From positions 1 to 14,911 of the forward strand of contig JALSPX010000080.1 in NCBI GenBank assembly GCA_026985755.1: 14,911 nucleotides of DNA, written 5' to 3'. Shown here one piece after another: positions 13,789 to 14,911 of this stretch. Below the pieces are notes generated by a model, which saw only the letters and a program-made list of their open reading frames with translations, searched no databases and was not told where the DNA came from. Numbering within the stretch: the first letter of the stretch is position 1; each line of letters opens with the position of its first letter. The translations under genes were made by a program, and so were the position numbers. Source of the DNA: Sulfurovum sp. (GTDB lineage: Bacteria; Campylobacterota; Campylobacteria; Campylobacterales; Sulfurovaceae).

Positions 13789-13810
13789 CAAAGCCTCAAA
13801 AGAGACTTTG
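13789..13810 (-). terminator. Probable terminator of the rplM-rpsI operon
   Basis: On the minus strand CAAAGTCTC, loop TTTT, GAGGCTTTG: a 9-bp stem with one G-U pair, 39 nt after the rpsI stop, followed by CTTTCCCC. The pyrimidine tail is short. Confidence 0.5.
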
Positions 13811-13849
13811 AGATAAGAGAGGTAAAACCTATCTTTTTCTGAAGAAACA

Positions 13850-14239
13850 TTAACGTTTTGAGAATTGTGGAGAACGTCTTGCTTTTTTCTTACCTGGTTT
13901 CTTACGCTCAACAACCCTAGAGTCACGAGTAAGAAGGCCTTCTGGCTTAAGAATAGCTCTGAAAGACTCTTCATACGCTACCAATGCCTTAGTAATACCA
14001 TGCTTTAAAGCATCTGCTTGTGCAGAGTATCCACCACCAAGTGTCGTTGCTTTGATGTTCATGCTATCAAGCTGTTTAGTAAGCTCTAATGGAAGTCTTA
14101 CTTTCATTTTCAATGTTTCGTGTCCACCCAACCATTGGTCAAGTGTTTTACCATTGATAAGTATTTCACCATTACCTGGCGTCATCCAAACTTTAGCGAT
14201 AGCCGCTTTTCTTTTTCCTGTTGCATAAATAGTTGCCAT
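13850..14239 (-). CDS. rpsI: 30S ribosomal protein S9
   Basis: 129 residues, typical S9 length. The start MATIYATGKRKAAIAKVWM, the GGGYSAQADALKHGITKAL block and the basic end KKPGKKKARRSPQFSKR are diagnostic. The C-terminal KR reaches the ribosomal P site, where it contacts the initiator/peptidyl tRNA anticodon stem in known ribosomes. The start lies 2 nt after the rplM stop, so the two are co-transcribed in the widespread L13-S9 order. Confidence 0.98.
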   Translation of the reverse strand: MATIYATGKRKAAIAKVWMTPGNGEILINGKTLDQWLGGHETLKMKVRLPLELTKQLDSMNIKATTLGGGYSAQADALKHGITKALVAYEESFRAILKPEGLLTRDSRVVERKKPGKKKARRSPQFSKR

Positions 14240-14241
14240 GC

Positions 14242-14667
14242 TTACGCTCCCTTATTGAGTTGTGCAGTATGTGGATGCTCAGCACCCGCGTATACTTTCA
14301 TTTTTTTGATCATCTGTTTACCAAGTTTAGTCTTTGGAAGCATACCTCTCATGGCACGCATATAAAGTTTCTCAGTATGATTTTCGAGCATATCACCAAG
14401 TTTTTTACTTTTAGTAGAACCAAAGTATCCAGAGTGCGTAAAGTACTCTTTCTCTTCTAGTTTTACACCAGAGAATTTTGCTTTTTCAGCGTTGATAATC
14501 ACTACGTAGTCACCACAATCTACATTTGGTGTAAATGATGGTTTATGTTTACCTCTAAGAAGTGTTGCAACGTCTGTTAAAATACGACCAAAAGTTTTAC
14601 CTTCTGCATCGATTAAATGCCAGTCACGTGTCACTTCAGCAGGTTTAAGTACCTTTGTCATGTTCAT
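14242..14667 (-). CDS. rplM: 50S ribosomal protein L13
   Basis: 141 residues. Recognised by RDWHLIDAEGKTFGRILTDVATLLRGKHKPSF, NVDCGDYVVIINAEK, and the C-terminal block AVRGMLPKT-like (here RAMRGMLPKTKLGKQMIKKMKVYAGAEHPH, in family order). L13 is an early-assembly large-subunit protein. The start at 14667 has AAGGAA 7 nt upstream; an in-frame ATG at 14661 would shorten the protein by two residues and is slightly less well spaced. The leader contains a small hairpin that might serve autoregulation, as rplM is autogenously controlled in E. coli. Confidence 0.97.
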   Translation of the reverse strand: MNMTKVLKPAEVTRDWHLIDAEGKTFGRILTDVATLLRGKHKPSFTPNVDCGDYVVIINAEKAKFSGVKLEEKEYFTHSGYFGSTKSKKLGDMLENHTEKLYMRAMRGMLPKTKLGKQMIKKMKVYAGAEHPHTAQLNKGA

Positions 14668-14686
14668 GATATTTCCTTATAAAATC

Positions 14687-14700
14687 AGAGCCCAAGCTCT
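14687..14700 (-). promoter_or_regulatory. Small hairpin in the rplM leader
   Basis: AGAGC/GCTCT with a 4-nt loop (14687-14691 and 14696-14700), between the putative start of transcription and the rplM ribosome-binding site. At 5 bp it is only a weak candidate for a ribosomal-protein leader element. Confidence 0.35.
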
Positions 14701-14711
14701 TTAGTGGACGA

Positions 14712-14717
14712 ATAATA
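14712..14717 (-). promoter_or_regulatory. Probable -10 box of rplM-rpsI
   Basis: TATTAT on the minus strand after GGG, 45 nt before the rplM ATG. One mismatch to TATAAT and no clear -35. Confidence 0.4.
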
Positions 14718-14750
14718 CCCGTTTAACCTTAAATTTTATTTAAATTCAGT

Positions 14751-14852
14751 TTATTTTAAGTTTAAAAGTCTATTTTGATGTAATTTAGGGTCTCTTCTGT
14801 CATCCATGATTGCATGAACAATCACTTTGGCGTCTACAGTGATGACTTTAGT
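14751..14852 (-). pseudogene. C-terminal remnant of a ParE/RelE-family toxin
   Basis: The minus strand from 14852 to the TAA at 14751 reads as 33 codons with VITVDAKVIVHAIMDDRRDP followed by KLHQNRLL. The pattern 'VD..vIVHaI..RRDP...R' is what closes ParE-type RelE-superfamily toxins. The frame opens just after a stop (TGA), has no start codon with a ribosome-binding site, and lacks the N-terminal two-thirds of such a toxin, so it cannot encode one. The upstream antitoxin-like frame overlaps its beginning by 19 nt, which points to an internal deletion that removed most of the toxin. Not certain: the region is short. Confidence 0.5.
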
Positions 14853-14911
14853 TCTTCAAGTGAGAGTAGTTCTACTTCTCCCTTTTCATATTTTTCTAAT
14901 CGCTGAGAGAG
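14834..14911 (-). CDS. C-terminal end of an addiction-module antitoxin-like protein (partial, right edge)
   Basis: From the window edge the minus strand is open for 25 codons to a TAG at 14834 (LSQRLEKYEKGEVELLSLEE, then LKSSL). The 'RLE.YEKGE..L.SLEE.K..L' pattern resembles the C-terminal end of small antitoxins of the putative addiction-module-component family, whose partner is ParE. The ParE-like remnant begins within its last codons in another frame. The 5' part lies outside the window, so whether an intact antitoxin survives is unknown. Confidence 0.45.
   Translation of the reverse strand, partial: LSQRLEKYEKGEVELLSLEELKSSL

Noticed and set aside
13741..13974. Minus-strand 77-codon frame overlapping the rpsI 3' end
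   Set aside because: Out-of-frame shadow of rpsI that extends into non-coding DNA without its own start signals.

Overview
The window looks like chromosomal DNA of a chemolithotrophic Campylobacterota bacterium (Sulfurovum- or Sulfurimonas-like). This rests on AT-rich DNA, a four-gene pyruvate:acceptor oxidoreductase operon in the order gamma-delta-alpha-beta, two different sulfide:quinone oxidoreductase (SQR) family genes, a DUF3373-type outer-membrane protein and a small secreted protein of a type often labelled 'cytochrome c' in this phylum. The genus is inferred from protein resemblance; no search was run. No tRNA, rRNA, CRISPR array or intact mobile element was seen.

Layout. Positions 1-1101 (minus strand): luxS, a 103-codon gene of unknown function and the 5' part of an MnmC/MnmD-like tRNA methyltransferase, overlapping by 1 and 17 nt. 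Positions 1102-1421 are non-coding and unusual: the luxS promoter, five 7-nt tandem units, an imperfect 75-bp-period duplication and competing inverted repeats. Positions 1422-4663 (minus): porC-porD-porA-porB. Positions 4754-6863 (minus): a BT1-type transporter followed by a HAD phosphatase, overlapping by 11 nt.

After an AT-rich divergent promoter region (6864-7095) the plus strand carries two SQR units. The first has an SQR-like flavoprotein without a signal peptide, a 54-residue basic/hydrophobic small protein, and a membrane-anchored peptide-deformylase homologue that has lost all its metal ligands. A minus-strand 74-codon gene lies between the units. The second has a Tat-motif SQR with a TTG start, a two-helix small membrane protein, a DUF3373 beta-barrel protein and, after a perfect 11-bp dyad, the cytochrome-like protein without a heme motif. 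The right end (minus) is rplM-rpsI, and beyond it the last part of an antitoxin-like frame running into a ParE-like toxin remnant, apparently a decayed toxin-antitoxin pair cut by the window edge.

How they fit together: the SQRs would feed sulfide electrons into the quinone pool, and POR would make or use pyruvate, in autotrophic members of the phylum next to the reductive TCA cycle. The least explained parts are the dead deformylase membrane protein, the small proteins beside each SQR, the heme-less 'cytochrome', and the repeat-rich spacer upstream of luxS.
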